A stretch of DNA of 64,000 nt from Sceloporus undulatus (GCF_019175285.1 NC_056522.1:62254193-62318192), one strand, 5' to 3'; positions 26,768 to 41,700 are shown, counted from the stretch's first letter. The notes: generated by a model not told the origin, from the sequence alone. A program made the numbers and translations.

Positions 26768-29700
26768 TTAAAACTTAAAACAGTTCCGTATAAATGCTAA
26801 AAACAGCAAAGAAAAGCCTAAAAAGATGGATGGGGGGGGGGGGGGGGGGAGAGAGTTGAAGCATGCAGGAACACATCTAGAAAGTCTTAAGACAAGTGTC
26901 TGAAACATAACTTTCTTCAGCCTGTTTTCACTTTATCAACAGTGGTGTGAATATGAAAGGTGAAGAGACCATTTTTAAGGTTGGACACATGAAAGATACT
27001 ATTCAAAATCACAGTTTGCATATTATGTTGTTTCCAAGAAAGGTCTAGAATATAAAAAACATAATACTTACTTTCCTATCTTTCTCCCATTTGAAATGTG
27101 TCTAACTATATTCCAGACATGTTTCCAACAGGAAATAAATGCTTTCCAAACACTGGCATGTTGCTTTTAAATATAAACTCAGATAAATTGCAAGAGGGAT
27201 ACCTGAATCATTTGCAGCCGTGTTTCTTTCCTTTAAATCTTCTGTTACCATTAAACCTATCAAACTCTCATGTCTCAAGGACTTTTCTTTACTTATCAGC
27301 TGAAAGACAGAACAGTATTCCTATCATTAAATAATGTTGCTTTTTAAAAATTACATTCAACACATGCTATGGGAAGTAAGCTCTATTCATTACATTTAGC
27401 AACTATGAGAACTCCCAAACATTTAATTATAAAACTATGCCAAGGAGTATTTTATGCCTTACCTTGCTTTTGGACAGAAGTGGCCTGCAACCAAAAAATA
27501 AAGTAAAAAAAAAATTAAACAGCTGTTTTCACCCAAGTGTTCTTCACAACAAACGTCATCAAAACTAGACGACAAATCAGATTTGTTCTTTCTGTGCTCT
27601 AATATTAGCACAGAAGTTTCCAACACTGAAACATTATCTGTGCCAGCATAGTTTTAAAGCACCGAGGCAGACCATATGCTAACATCATTACAAATGTCAA
27701 TGATCAGTAATGGCCCAGAAGGTAGTTAAAGTGGTAAAATCAATACAAGATGTGAGAAAGTTTCTTACAAAATTTATTTATACAAAGGTATCAGTTTTCA
27801 AAAAAATCATCCTGAGTTGAAATTGTTTACTTAAAGAATACACAGTGGCTTTGAGAGCAAAGAGATTTTGGAGAAGACAGTACTACTTCCTGTTTTAATT
27901 TTCTTTGCAGAGTAAATGGGAATCTGTGAAAAAGTGAACTCTTCTGATATTCTGCAGCATTTGCACAACACATTTTTTTCTCTATTTTGCTCAGTAGTCA
28001 GTTCTCTTGTTTGCCACAGAAATAACCTCATAAAGGAAAAGAAGTGTAAAATCACTGGCAGCAGGGACAATTTTTAAAAGGTTATCCTGTATGCCAAAAG
28101 CAAACTAATTTTCCAAGCACATATTCTTATGTAATGAAAAGGGAACTATCCACAAAGAAGAGAAATTGCAAGGACCATCCCAAAGTCTGCTTAAATATAT
28201 CCACAGAACAGAACTCCAAAAAAGGGAATGACCCAAAACAGCTCACTCAGGACCAGGAATGCTCAGTGGATAAGAAACACTGACTGTTAAGGGGAAATAA
28301 AAAAATGGGTTGGAAGAGAATAAAGGGTGGAACAGAACAGAGTATCCATGAAAGGATATAGGTAGCTGGTTGACATTATGAACAGGAGCAATCAATGCTA
28401 CAACATTGTTTCTTTTTTAAAAAAATATTTTTCATAATAAATGCACCAACATTGTTTCAGATTCTATTTTTATTTTACATTACCTGAAGTGTACTTGGTG
28501 CTACATGGATCCATGCCTGCAAAAGCCCTCTTGCTTTACAACTTCCCTTCTTTAACATCAGAAATATTACCAACACCACCTTTTAACCTCATGCATCTCA
28601 GCAGCAGTGCCTTTACCTTTTCCTGTTTTCTTACTTACCCACCTTCTTTGGGGATCTTAGCACAATACCTCAAGGAGCCCTCTCCAGTTTTCTAGCTCTA
28701 TTGCGTCTGATGCTGTTCAGGTTTTTGCCAAATACCACAAATGGGTTTCATGGGACAATGTGTCTTGCTGCCCCCCCCCCCCCCCTTTTAAACCTCAGGA
28801 ATCTTTTCCTGTTTTTCTGCCCCTTTTAAACTGCAGGAATCATAGCAGCCAAAGCCTTAGTCCTTTCCTGTTTTTCTGCCTTCTTTCTGCCTAAGGAATC
28901 TTTGCAGCAGCACCCTAGAGAGTTGTATTTTGGTTATTAAAACAAATTCTCTCTAAATTATGGCAAGCCTTCCTTTTGCTTCTAGGAAGCCACCCCACTT
29001 GGAATTTCAATCTGAAACTCAGCACTGTAATTTGGATGACAACCAAAACATTCTGTCAAGTTATGAGGTGTCTAGCACCACCGCCTAATGAGTTATGACT
29101 GCCAATACATGCACAAATTCTCTTTACTATGGATCATACCAGTGTTAACAACCAAGTAAAAATAAATGAATATCCTAAGCAAATACATATGGAATTACTA
29201 AACATAAACATGATGGTGGAACACAGTAGTGAAAAAGATGGTATAGAATGAAGTCCATTTTAGTGTGGGGACCTCTACATGAAAAATATGGATTCTAATT
29301 TTTCAATCCCACTTTACTATTTTTCATTATGTTCTTCCAAGATGCTTACAAACAACTCCATGAAATCAGAATTTCATGGCCTTGGTAGTAGTGCTTGCTT
29401 CTTCCTTTATTAACATTAGATTAGTACACAAACAACTTTTCAGTATTGTTCCCAGGACTTTGAATTGCACCTGTTTTCTTCTTACACATGTACAGTATGT
29501 GTTCTACTATGGAATATGCTGTTTGTAATCTACTGGTACTTCCCCCACCCCCCGAAACCAGAAAAATAAAAATATAAAGATAACACTAAAATGGTTGCGT
29601 TCAAGTCCATTGGATCATAGAAAATATCATAAAAGACTAATGAGCCTTCACTTCAAATTTTAGTCACAGAGATATCTTCAAACACTCTAAGAAAATTTTG

Positions 29701-32700
29701 ACATTCCTATAATGGGAACATTTATAGCAAAACCAAGTAGAGCCACCCACCTGCTGGAAATGTTATAAAAATAGAAAAGGTCCCAACAGAAAATTAGAAC
29801 AGATCCCAGTAGTCATAAAGAAATCAAGGACACAGAATATAAACCTGTATAATATTGAAACAATATCCAAGGAAGTCACATGCAAGCCCATCACTATGCA
29901 TGAGTGGTTAGAATTGTATACTCAAGCATTTCTGTGTTTTACTCTAAATTGTAGACCTAAGAAATATTTGAGAAAGCTAGATATTTTTTAAAAAAAAAAC
30001 TTGCTGGAAAACTATCAAGTGCACCAATTATTGCTCCACTCCATAGGGGTGCCAAGGCAGCTCTTTAGGAAATTTATGTAAAAAACCTTATTCTAAACAA
30101 CATGAAGCAGAAAGCTCAAAACTGTAGGTACATGATCAGAACACAGGTGGTTATCCCGTCACTCTTGGGCCTTGTCCAACCCACAGACTAATCTCAAAAC
30201 TCCTTTCCAAAAATCAGTTCGAGTATCAGACAAGAACAAGCTGTCTTTCTGGCATCCTGGTGGGCAGGGGAGAGCAAAAGAGAACATGGGATAGCAGAGA
30301 GAGAAAGAAGGGATGTCTCCCCCACTTTTGATTCTAATCGCTGAAATCACTAAGATGCAGATCCTGATGGATTAACAAAACAGAAATATGGCCTTCACAG
30401 AAAAAAGTTGCCCACCTTTTTTTAAACCAAGACTTTATAACAAGGGTATGTGCAAGTTCCAGGGGTTATTTTTCTACTCCTAAAATTGATTTTTGTTACC
30501 AAAACCTTCCACAAACATTGATAATAACAATTTGGTCTATGTTTGTGGTTTTCCAGGAGCTACAAAAAATGGTGTTTTGGGATGCATGCCCTCCTCTGTT
30601 CTACAGGTTAATGATATTCATTGTGACTCTACTGAGGCCAAGTAATACAGATTTGACACGGATTTGACATTTGCGGTTTTGGTTATTTGCAAATGTTAAA
30701 CCTGAAGCCCCAACTATCCTGGAAAGGCTTGGGATATGCTTCTCCCAAGGCTTTCTAGGGCAGCATGGGCCAGAGGAAGGGAGCAGTACATTCCCCCAAA
30801 CCCCTGCTGCCTTGGCTACCACAGTGGGAGGGAAGCAGGTTAGCTTGCTTACCAGCTACCTTGGCATGTTGAAAAAGTATAGATCTACAACTTTTACCAC
30901 CAAAATGAAAATCTTAAGTAAAGTGAAGGCTATTGAAAGAACGAAAAAACTCAACCTGCGATACATTTTAGAAGAAGTTACTAGTTCTTTCTATATCTTT
31001 GGCATCCACATATAAGTGGCTATGTACTGTATGCGGTATATCCACTGTATATACTCATGTATAAGTCTAGAAATTTTAGTCAAAAAAATTAACCCCCAAA
31101 ATGTTTTGTTTTGTTATTTGCCCCATTTTGAAATCATAACAAAAATGCTGGGGAGTGTAGCTTATGCCCTCAGTATAGACTGTACTGACCGTACTTTTTC
31201 ATAACTAATCTAGAAATGAAATCTATTGAAAAAAATCATTATTACTGCTCATGCTCTACTTATTTTCCTTTCCTCTTCTAATTCTAAGCATTTCTATCTC
31301 ACATCCCAACAGTTTTATCAGCACTCTCATATTTTCTGGCTGCATAACTTCCCAATGTTCTACTTTATCATTTCCATAGTGAGGAAAATGGGGGTATCTA
31401 TGGCCATTTTTGGCCCATTGAGATCCTCTCTTCAATTTTTAAAAAGTTTTTTTAAAATCTGAATTCAAAATGTCCTCAAACTTTCTAGAATAGGGGTTCA
31501 TAACCTGAGTCTGTGGCTATGCTTTAGGGAAAGCATGAATTAGGTGCAAAAGCACTTTTTCTTTGATTTCCTTCCTACTGCTTTGAATTTTTACCTCTGC
31601 TAAAACTTTAGTCTTTTTAAATGTAATTTTTCCATTACAGACTAGTTTTCAGAAATAAATTTCTAACATGATAAAATAAAATGTATGCAAACTTTTTCAT
31701 GCATATGTTTGAGTGTAAGGATGGAAGTCTGTAGTTTTTATCATCTACTCAGGTGCATCTGTGTTTTGGAAATAATTGAGAACCAGTGCTCTGGAGTGAG
31801 GGGCATTTTCCGCCACATGTTTATAGTCTCTTGAAAATGTCCCCTCAGCTGGGTCAGGGGAGCTTTTTGCCCCAAACCTATTGTCACCATACTCCTAATT
31901 CTAAAGCTGCTTAAAAGGTTCCAGCTAGACAGATGATGAGAAAAAGGGGTCTGGGCAGACATAAAAAGTCTTTGAAAAAAGAACTTCTTTTCCAGAGGCT
32001 TTGTTAACTAAGGTATGCCTATACTTCTCAGCCTGTTGGAATAAATCCATTGTATGTCTACCATGATCTTGATAAAGGGCCTTTTAAATCCAGCAACAGC
32101 AACACAGCAATAGATTGTAGGACCAGGAAAGAGTACTGATGCCTTAATTTCTTCTATAAAGGGGAAAGGGAGTATTGCATTGCATGTTAAAAGCAGACTG
32201 TTCAGACAATTGTTGCTTGTAAACAATTTTACTCAGTCTGAAGGGCAAAATATTACGTTAGTCCCCCATCATGTTTGCAGCTGTTACATTCTAGAATAGT
32301 TTATAATCAGACAACTATAATCCATTTTATGAACTTAGATATGAGTAATACTAAGTGCTTAGCATGAAGACCAGCCCAGACACAAAGAAAGCGAGAACTG
32401 GCATGGACTTTGACAACTGTAAGCATAGTAGCTGTCATCAAACCATCTGTCTCTGGAAAGAATTTGTGTGGCAGCAGAATTCCTTATTACCACCTCTGAC
32501 TAAATGTTAGCATTGTATAATTATAGCAGTTTGATGCCACTTTATAAACCATGATCTATCCAAAGAATCATGGGATTTGCAGTTTGGTGAAACAAGTGGA
32601 AGACCTTTTGTGCTGTAGCTTAAGGGAGTGGTTCAAAACTTTCCAGAAGATAATTCTAGGTATCTCACTAAACAAAAAACCCTGGTATTCAATAAGATGA

Positions 32701-35700
32701 AACCATGGGAATTAAAGTGGTATAAAAGTGCTACAACTGTTTAAAGTGGATACACCCCTGGATTAGCCAAGGATCTGAGTTTTTCCAGAGAGGCCTTGCT
32801 CTCCTGAGAGGTACCAGCAATATGTCCAGAGAGCAATGAAGCAGCAAGAACATGCAAAACAGAAGCTACAGAAAAGCAGCAGCCTATCTGGCTGAGCAGA
32901 GATTAGAACCCAGCAAATGCTGTGATGCTGAGACTTTACTGTAGAGGTGATGCTGCTGTCACTGTATCAGAACTGTGCTGAACTTTTTATGTGGTAAACA
33001 GGCTTGTATAAACTAGCCCCTTCCCACAAGTGAGTTGAAGGAATCAGCCATAGCTCATTATGGCTTGCGTGCACAGGAAAGTGCTCTATCAAAAGTTGCT
33101 AACAACGAATCCAACCTTGGTGCCACAATGAATTTAGAGCATGCACCGAAAATGCAACCATCACTGCATGGGTAGCAGCTACTGCTGCCTGAGGGAGTTG
33201 ATGAGAAGCATGAAGAATTTCAGCTGACCTCTTGCTCATTCATCTCTGACCGTTCCTAGCCATTTTAAAGCCAGCCATTAGAATCTGATTGGTCTGCTAT
33301 AATAGAAACAAAAGCCTCATTGAGATTCTGTGAAAGTAAGAAGCAATGATGCATTCAGGTCTTTTAGTCCAAGTCTCAAGTCAGGTCTCATGTCTCTACT
33401 TTCAAGTCTCAAGTCCTTGCAAGATACATTCAAGCTAAATCTCATATCTGGGAGGCAACTTTAACAGAAAAAAAAGGAGGAGGGGTGTGTTTCTCAGAAA
33501 GGAACTGCAAACGCATTAGGCAATGGACCTGAGGCAAGGGTTGAGGTCTACTCAGCAGCCTGTCCCCTCTGTACATTGGCGGAGCTTTTGAAAAGCTTTA
33601 GAAGGATCGTTCCATACTAGGCCTGCTGCCTAACACATTTGCTGTTCCCCTCCAAGAAAAGTGCCCCATGCTCTGGGGGTGGGTCTTGCCTGCTGCTCAA
33701 AGTCAATGATGTTAGCAAGTTGGTCACTAAAAATATACAAGTTGCAAGATGAGTCCAACTTGAGTCTTAGAGCTGGCTTAGCGCGGCCCCAATCCGGTGT
33801 TTTTCTAGCCCCAAAAGAAGTGGCAAAATGCTGCTCCTTTTTGGGGCAGAAAAAGGGACCCTTTCCGCCATGGCACCGCCATTTTTATGCTCCTGGGGCA
33901 TGTGGTGTCTGGTCGGGGAGGTGGCGTAACGCTGGCTTGGGGGTGTCACCGATAGAAATATCTTTCTAACCCTCAGTCTTCCCACTGACTTAAGTGTCTC
34001 TACTAGTAAGTGTTTTTAACATTCTTGGTAGTGTATTTTGATGTTATACATAAACCACTTCAGAAACTCCTTTGTGAACAAGAAGAAAATAACTTTTATT
34101 TACATGCAGAACTTAGGATAGTATCTCTCTCTGTATCACTACAGTTGTTACAAATTTACTTTGTCCAAGTTTCCTCACTGAATTGCTTCCCACAGAACAC
34201 ACTCTTCTAATATCACTGTACTCTCTTTGTCTTTTTCAAATTTTTCCTCTCTTATATAGGAATCAATCATACTAGGGCTAAACTCTTATCTGCATCTCTA
34301 CCAGTCCTAACTGTTCTCAACAGTTCTTGACACATTCCTCACTCTTTTTATCCTTTTTATAGCTGCATATCAGGCAGGTCTCCACCTTTTTGCCAGCCTG
34401 ACTCCGATTGTCTGCTCTGAATATTCCATTTTTCCAGTGTCTCTCCACACTATCCAACCTTGCAAATTGCACAGCTGTGGCCCAACTCCAAGCAATACTA
34501 GACAAGAAAGATCTTGATCTTCTTTATCTACTTTCCCAGGATTTTTATAAGACTGAAACTGCCTCATTCAGAATACGAGTCTAGACAGACCTTAGCCATC
34601 ATCTAGCAAACCTCTTCTTATTTTCTTACCCAAGTTTTAACAAAGAGCACTCAGTATTTTCTTTGTCTGCAGGGCATAACTATTTTTAGAGCTGAACTTA
34701 TATCAATGTATTCTTTTACAATATTATTTATAGCCAGATAGGACTAAAATTTACCTGGTTGTGAAAGTGGAAGTCACTAACATATGATTTGAAATGTCTC
34801 AAGAGCCATATCCCTAGTTTTAATTTTTAACCATTTTCTCCAAGGAATGTTTGGAAATTTTTGAATATTTTTTTCTTTTAAAATTAGCACTCTTCGCAGA
34901 TAAAATTAAATACTGCACACTGCAACTTAATTTAGATATATCACTTATTAAACCAGTAGCCCTCCAAATGTTGTTGGACAACAAGTACCTTACTACATTC
35001 CTTACTATAGGCTTTGTTGGCAAGGGCTTGCTGGAACTTGCAATTCAACAGCATCTAGAGGGCTGCATGATTTTCATGTCTGTTCTAAATTATGAACAAT
35101 ATCCTGACCCTCCCATATTGATTCCCCCTTCACTTTTCTGGTTGGCACACGGATTTTCAGCTATAATTAAGACACCATGAGTAATGCTAACCATAGTTTG
35201 CTTGATTAAGATATCACAGTCACAGTAAAACTACACTTATACAAATCTTGAAAAGGAACGGGAAGTAAGAAGAAAATAAGGGGTCCACAGTATATTTTTG
35301 AATTTCCAAAACCGTAGCTGTAGGTTTTCCCTGACATCTGAATCAAGAAAACTAATTTATTATTTGAAACAGCAGCTTTGTTTTTAATGGCAAGGTGCTC
35401 TTTAAACACTGGGCACTTTCAAAACCATTTTATAGTGCAGGATGGAAAAGGCACTCTTCAAGGAAGAAACAAAGGCAAGAATTTGCTGCACATTAACTAT
35501 TCCAAAGTGTCCCCCCCCCCCCAGGCGCAGATAGGATTATGGCTGAGAATAATGTGTATTACAGTACTTACTCTTGATGTGATGTGCAAAGTTCAGCAAG
35601 TTTGTCTAACTCTTCATTATTCAGACCTTTAGCTGAATTCTTTAGATCTGGAGCCTCACTCAGTTCTGTTGTTTTCCATTTTTTTTCTGCAGAAATAATC

Positions 35701-38700
35701 AAAATGTTTCATATATTCCAATATAAAAATTTGCATCTTTAAAAGCAAAACATTTTAACAGTCTTCAGACTCAAAATAGTTTCAAAATATTATAGCGCAG
35801 AGTAATAACAGTAGCCCATTAAAAACCAAAAACCTAATTAAAAACCTTACTAAATTATGTTCCCTTTCATTTATGGAAATCAGATGAGAAAAACTTTCTG
35901 ATGCCATACAAACTGATAATGCTGTACAGTATTTCATACCACACTGAGCTACAGAAACATCCAACTCATTTTTTATTTTCTGCACAGGCTTTATTTTATT
36001 ATAATAAAACCATAACAGAGTTTTAAAATTTAATCCAATGGTGAGTTTCCAACTATATGACACACTTACCCCATTGCTGTTGAATAGAGGAAAGATTTGC
36101 AAGTAACTGCTCATGATATAACCGTTCAAGCTGAATGAACTTCATGGCTTTCTCATCTGATTGGAAAACTTTAGGAAAACACAGACTGACAGTGGCGCAT
36201 AGCTGTTATTTTGCAAGTATTTTCAAAAGCCATGATATAACTTGATATGCAGCGGTTATATGGGTACAACCATCAACTCTCCTAATTTAATCTAAATTTC
36301 TCCCCTGCAGTCAACAGTCCTAATTCATGATGCATCTTAACATTTTACCTTTTTTGGTCAATGTGCTCTCTGGAATGAGCGCTTCCATCAACAAACTGAT
36401 TTTCTCATTTAAAGATGCTAGATTTGGTTCAAACAATGCAGTCCTGTGCTAACTGCCAGAATTTATTTGTTCAAAACAGCACACTAGACTAGAAAGACCC
36501 AGAAGTTGAATTTCTGATTTAAAGCTAAAAAAGAGCTACTCGTGGGGGGTGGGGATGAAAAATAGAAGCATTTTATACATTCTGCAGCATGGCATGTGGC
36601 TTTAAGCTGTAACTGAAATAAACATTTAGTGTATACCATCAATAAAGTTAAAGTTTAACCTCCTAATTTAGTAGTAGACATCACTTTGTCTATTTTAACT
36701 ACTGTGGGAAAATATTCTGGACAATTTAAGATCATTTATATTGTGACATAACCCTCCAACATTTCACAGATGAAAATCAGGACACATCTAGCAAAGCAAT
36801 ATCACTGTGTAGTCAAGAGGGCAAAAGTTATCAATCAGGAAGAACACACAAGCTTAGAGAGATTGCAGCAGTTTCTTTTTGCTGGAACATACTGGGAAAA
36901 GCAATATTCTCCCCACCCCATTCTCTCCCTCCCTCTGAGTTAATTAAGTGAAACCTATTCTGCACTTTGAATTCAATTTGCAGCAACAAATTTTAAAATG
37001 TAGCACCCGGCAATTGGACAAAACACTCCAGATAAAGTCTGACAAATATAGAATAATGAACTATTACTTCCCATGACTTGAAAACAATGGTGCTATTGAT
37101 GCAGCCAAACACTGCATTAGCCTTTGCAGCTCCATTACATGACCAATTAATATTCAGCTTGTAATAAGCTACATTCCCAAGACCCTTTCGATATGTACTA
37201 CTGCCAGGCCTGCTAGCGACTGTACTGTAACTATGCATTTCCCTAAATGCAGACCTTTCCATCTTCCACTCTTGACTTTCATTTTGCCATTTTTTGCCTC
37301 AGCACTCCATTCTGTCATGGTTATTTTTAATTTTATTCCTGTCTTCTGAAGTGTGAACCTCCCCTTCTTTATGACATCTTCAGAGTCATCACTTAGATTA
37401 CATTTCCTGGCGGCCCTTTCTTTCAACTGTATTAATGGCATCCTCTCTGTGGAGAACAAGTTTAAACAAATAGCACCTTCATGTGAATGCTGCCCAGCCG
37501 TGGGCCAACTGGTAGCACTGCATACACGTGGACCATTGGGGAGAAGGGCTGCCAGGAAATGCAAACTAAACCTATTAAAATTGGCCCCAAAATCCTAGGT
37601 TAACTTATTTACAGGTCAGTATGGTAATGTGATAGCAGCTCTTTCAGATTTCCCCATGCAGTCAGGACAGCAGTTTCTTTCTCTTTTGAGCCAAGCAGAA
37701 AGAGTCCTGGGTGGCTGATTGATATTGCTGTTTGTTTAAGAGTTCTTCTCCTGCTAGAGTGTATCGCTGTCTGGGGAGTAAAGGCTGAAACGAGAGCTGA
37801 AACGCTCAAGGAAAAAGCTTCAATTAGAGCCCCTCTTGCTGTGTGCACACATACACACAATGAAGGAGCCTCCAAATTTTACCGACTTATCTACGGGTCA
37901 TGGCAAAATCCATAATTTTGGCCCCAAAACCTGCCCTCAACTTATACACACCATGTTACACACACACTGCAATTCCCTAATTAAAATTCAAAAGGGATTG
38001 ACAATTTCCCCCCCTTGCAAATGACCTCAAGGGAGTATTGTGATATATATAGATATAGATATATAGCCATGTTTTTGCCTCTGCAGGGCATTTGGTGCCA
38101 GGTGAGATCGTTTTTAAAAACGGGAAGTGTACAGGAAATGACTTCCTGTTGTGGAAAATGGAGTCTCCTGGGCCTTAAATGAAATGGGGAGGCTAAAATA
38201 TGAAGAAAAAAAAAGCCCCATGCTCTTCAGAAGGTGTTTGAGAGCATTTTGGGAGGGAACAATTTTTTGGGGGGAAGAGGAGGAGGGTGGGTCTCCAAGG
38301 TCTCTTGAAGGCTAACCCCTAGCCTCACCAATCCCAGTTTTAGAGGATCCACTGATGCACAAAAACTGCTTTATAAAACTATGGATCCTAGATTACAGCA
38401 ATATAAGTAATGAAAAAAAGGCCTATGAATTATCCACAGGTATTTTAGTCAGAAAAATACTGACATGATCCAGATTCTATGATGTGTTTCCAGAAACCGA
38501 GTATTAGGTATGTAATATAATACATAATACTGAGGTAAGATTAGAGCAAATTCATGTACATTCATGACTAAGCCTATGTAAAAGCTTTTCATAGATCAAC
38601 ACATGGGAAAGTTCAACATCATCACAGAGTTTTTCTGGCCACTATCTGTATCCATTTAAGAGAAGCATTTAGTTAAGGCAGTGCTTCTCAATTATTTTCT

Positions 38701-41700
38701 GTCATGCCCCCCCTAGGAAGAAGAAAACATTTCGCGCCCCCCCCGCGCGACTGTAAATAGTATCATTTGTCTAAAATTGTTATAAGTACCTCTGCATAAC
38801 ACTGTATCCTTATTAACGTATTTGAGAATAAAAAAAGAAAGAAATGTGGATGTCCCACTCACAAGCACGCTTAGCATTTGAAANNNNNNNNNNCAGAACA
38901 GGCAGCCTCTTGTGCCGGCAAACTACATGTCCCACTCACAAGCACGCTTAGCATTTGAGGCAGAACAGGCAGCCTCTTGTGCCGGCAAACTACATGTCCC
39001 ACTCACAAGCACGCTTAGCATTTGAGGCAGAACAGGCATTCTCCTGGAGGGTTTCCCACAGGGTTGCCATAAGCCAGAAATTCTGACACACTCCAGCTCC
39101 CAGAATTCCATAGCCTTGAGACACAGAAGAGTTNNNNNNNNNNGGGCTTTGAGTTCTGGTCCCCACAACACACTCCAGCTCCCAGAATTCCATAGCCTTG
39201 AGACACAGAAGAGTCGGGCTTTGAGTTCTGGTCCCCACAACACACTCCAGCTCCCAGAATTCCATAGCCTTGAGTCAGAAAAGATTTAAAGCATTGCCAG
39301 CCAAACTGGGTTACTTCTCCAGTGTGGATGCAGCGTGATGGGCTCCCTCCTGGGCTCCCTTTTGCCTCCCCCTCAGCCCCCCCCCATGGCCCCCACAAGT
39401 CCTGCCTTCCCTCTTGTTGGGAAATGCAGGCCTGGCCAAGGGGGGAGTTGGGCACACAACAACAACAACAACAACAACAGAGGAGGAGGGGGAGGGGGAG
39501 AAAAAAGAAGGGAAAGGAGAAGGAGGGAAAGAGGCACAGCAGGAAAAAAGAGAAAGCAGCTTGCCTGCAAAGCCCTCTCCAGGCTCCAGCCTTGGGCCCG
39601 GGCCCCGCGCGAGGCTCGAAAGAGAGGAAGCTCCTCCTCCTCAGGCTGGCCGGCCAATGGGGAAGACTGGAGCTGGGGCAGGCTCCTGGAGCAGGCTGTC
39701 CAGCCATTGGCCAGGCAGCCTGAATGGCAAGAGCCTCGCGCCCCCCCTTACAGAGCCCCACTATTTGAGAAACGCTGAGTTAAGGGAAGTAATAGTGTCA
39801 CTCTATTCTGCTTTAGTCAGGCCTCACCTGGAATACTATCATTTTGAATTTTGATCCTGTCCTCTGGAGTGTTAGCATCTCCTCCTAATTTGGTGTCATC
39901 TGCAATTTTCATAAGCATGCCCTCTATTCCTTCATCCAAGACATTGATAAAGGTGTTGAATAACGGTGGGTCAGTACAGAACCCTGTAGTATCCCACTCG
40001 TCACTTCTTTCCAGGATGAAGAGGATCCATGGGTGAACACCCTTTGGGGTTGGCTGGTCAACCAATTATATATCTACCTAACAGTAGCCTTGTCTAACCC
40101 ACATTTTACTAGCTTGTTTACTAGAACATTGTGGGGAACCTTTTCAAAAGCATTACTGAACAAGATATGCTACATCCACAGCATTCCCTTCATCTACCAA
40201 GCTGATAATTTTATCAAACATGCCTAGTAGTTTAACCTTCAGCCATATGCTATTATTTTTCCAACCATGACATGCAACTCAGTTGTTATTTTGAAAAGGA
40301 TACATTCTCCAGCTTGAAAATAGGTTTCAGCAATCTGTAAATGAAAAAGGTGTTTTTTGTTTATTTATTTATTTATTTATTTATTTATATTCCACTTTTC
40401 CCCAATACTAGGAAAAATTAATATTAACATAGTTAATACAGTTGGCCCTCTGTATCCTTAGAGTCTATATTCACAGATTCAACCAACCAAAACTTGAAAA
40501 TATTTTGGGGGAAATACCTCAAAAGCAAACCTTGCTTTATGCCATTTTCTATAAGGGACACCATTTTACTACATCACTGTGTACAATGAGACTTGAGCAT
40601 CCACAGATTTTGGTAGTCATGGGGAGTCCTGGAACTAAACCCCAGCGGATACCAAGGGCCCATTGTATCATTTACAAAGACATAAGTAAAAACATAAAAA
40701 ATATTCATAGGATAGATTTATTTTAAAAGACGAAGGATAAAAATCAGCAAAACAGCATGCTACTAAAATCCTTGCAGCCAATTCCTAAAAACCTATAGGA
40801 AAAGAAAATGGAAGGGCTTAAAAGAGGGAGCCTCCCTTGGCTGGGAGTTTCAGAACCTGAGAACAGCCACCCAGAAGACCCTCTCCTATGTCCCCACCAA
40901 ATGTGTCTGAGACTGAGAGGAGCCCCCTACTTCAAGATCTTAAAGTCAGGCAGGTGCATGTAGGAAAATATAGTTTTTCAGATAACTTGGATTCAAATCA
41001 TATAAGAATTTATAGGTCATTGCCAGCACCTTGAGCCAGACCCAATTAATAATCTAGCTGCAGCTTCTTGAGTCAACTGAAGTTTCTCAGCAACTTTCAA
41101 AGGCACACCAAGAGTGCATTACAGAAAGACTAACATGATATATCCAAGACATGTGTCACTGTAGCCAGATCAGACTTTTACAGGAATCATGTAGCTTGTG
41201 CACTAACTTTAAAAATAGAAAAGCACTTATCACTAGAAAAACCTGGGCCTCGTGGGCTGAATCCAGGACTACATCAAAACTGCATCTTTGGGGAACTGTA
41301 ATCCTATGCAGCACAGGCTGAATCCCTATTTTTTGATCTACCTTTTGACTGACAAGAACAACCTCTGTCTTGTTCAGATCAATGTCAATTTGTTTGCTCT
41401 TATTGCATCTATTAGTCATACCAGACACTGGTTTAGAATCAAAACAGACTTTGCTGCTAGCATTTTCACTCAAATCATGTACTGAATTCTCAAATTCACA
41501 CACACAAGAAACACACACACACACACACACACATACAAAACATATACATATAAATGTAAAATAATACACGCACAGAAACATTAAACATTCTGAGATCTAG
41601 TTCAATAGATATTTCGCATTTCAGACCACATCCTGGGACGTTATGGAAACTGAGAATTACTAGTGACAATTTTTAAAGAATGCTAGTTCTGACTATTGAC

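Larger units (their letters stand above)
38679..39777. mobile_element. Non-autonomous hAT element with perfect 8-bp target duplication
   Basis: The left end CAGTGCTTCTCAATTATT and right end TATTTGAGAAACGCTG form hAT/Charlie-type terminal repeats. AGTTAAGG flanks both sides (38671-38678 and 39778-39785). The inside holds a 67-bp minisatellite, a 72-bp minisatellite, (AAC)n and a GC-rich part with CpG. No transposase is visible. It is inserted next to a CR1 copy in CNST intron 4. Confidence 0.88.

Noticed and set aside
30671-31015. 114-codon plus frame in intron 6
   Set aside because: No similarity recognised; it ends in AT-rich intron sequence with no splice or promoter signals.
38850-39045. 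CRISPR-like array
   Set aside because: Units are directly adjacent with no spacers, inside a eukaryotic hAT element.
39015-39778. Long open frames (up to 248 codons) on both strands across the hAT element
   Set aside because: They run through N gaps, minisatellites, (AAC)n and purine-rich tracts. Both strands are open because of composition, and none resembles a transposase.
41156-41581. 141-codon minus frame
   Set aside because: Its start is a (CA)n translation (Cys-Val repeats) and the rest is a piece of L2 reverse transcriptase, so it is not a host gene.
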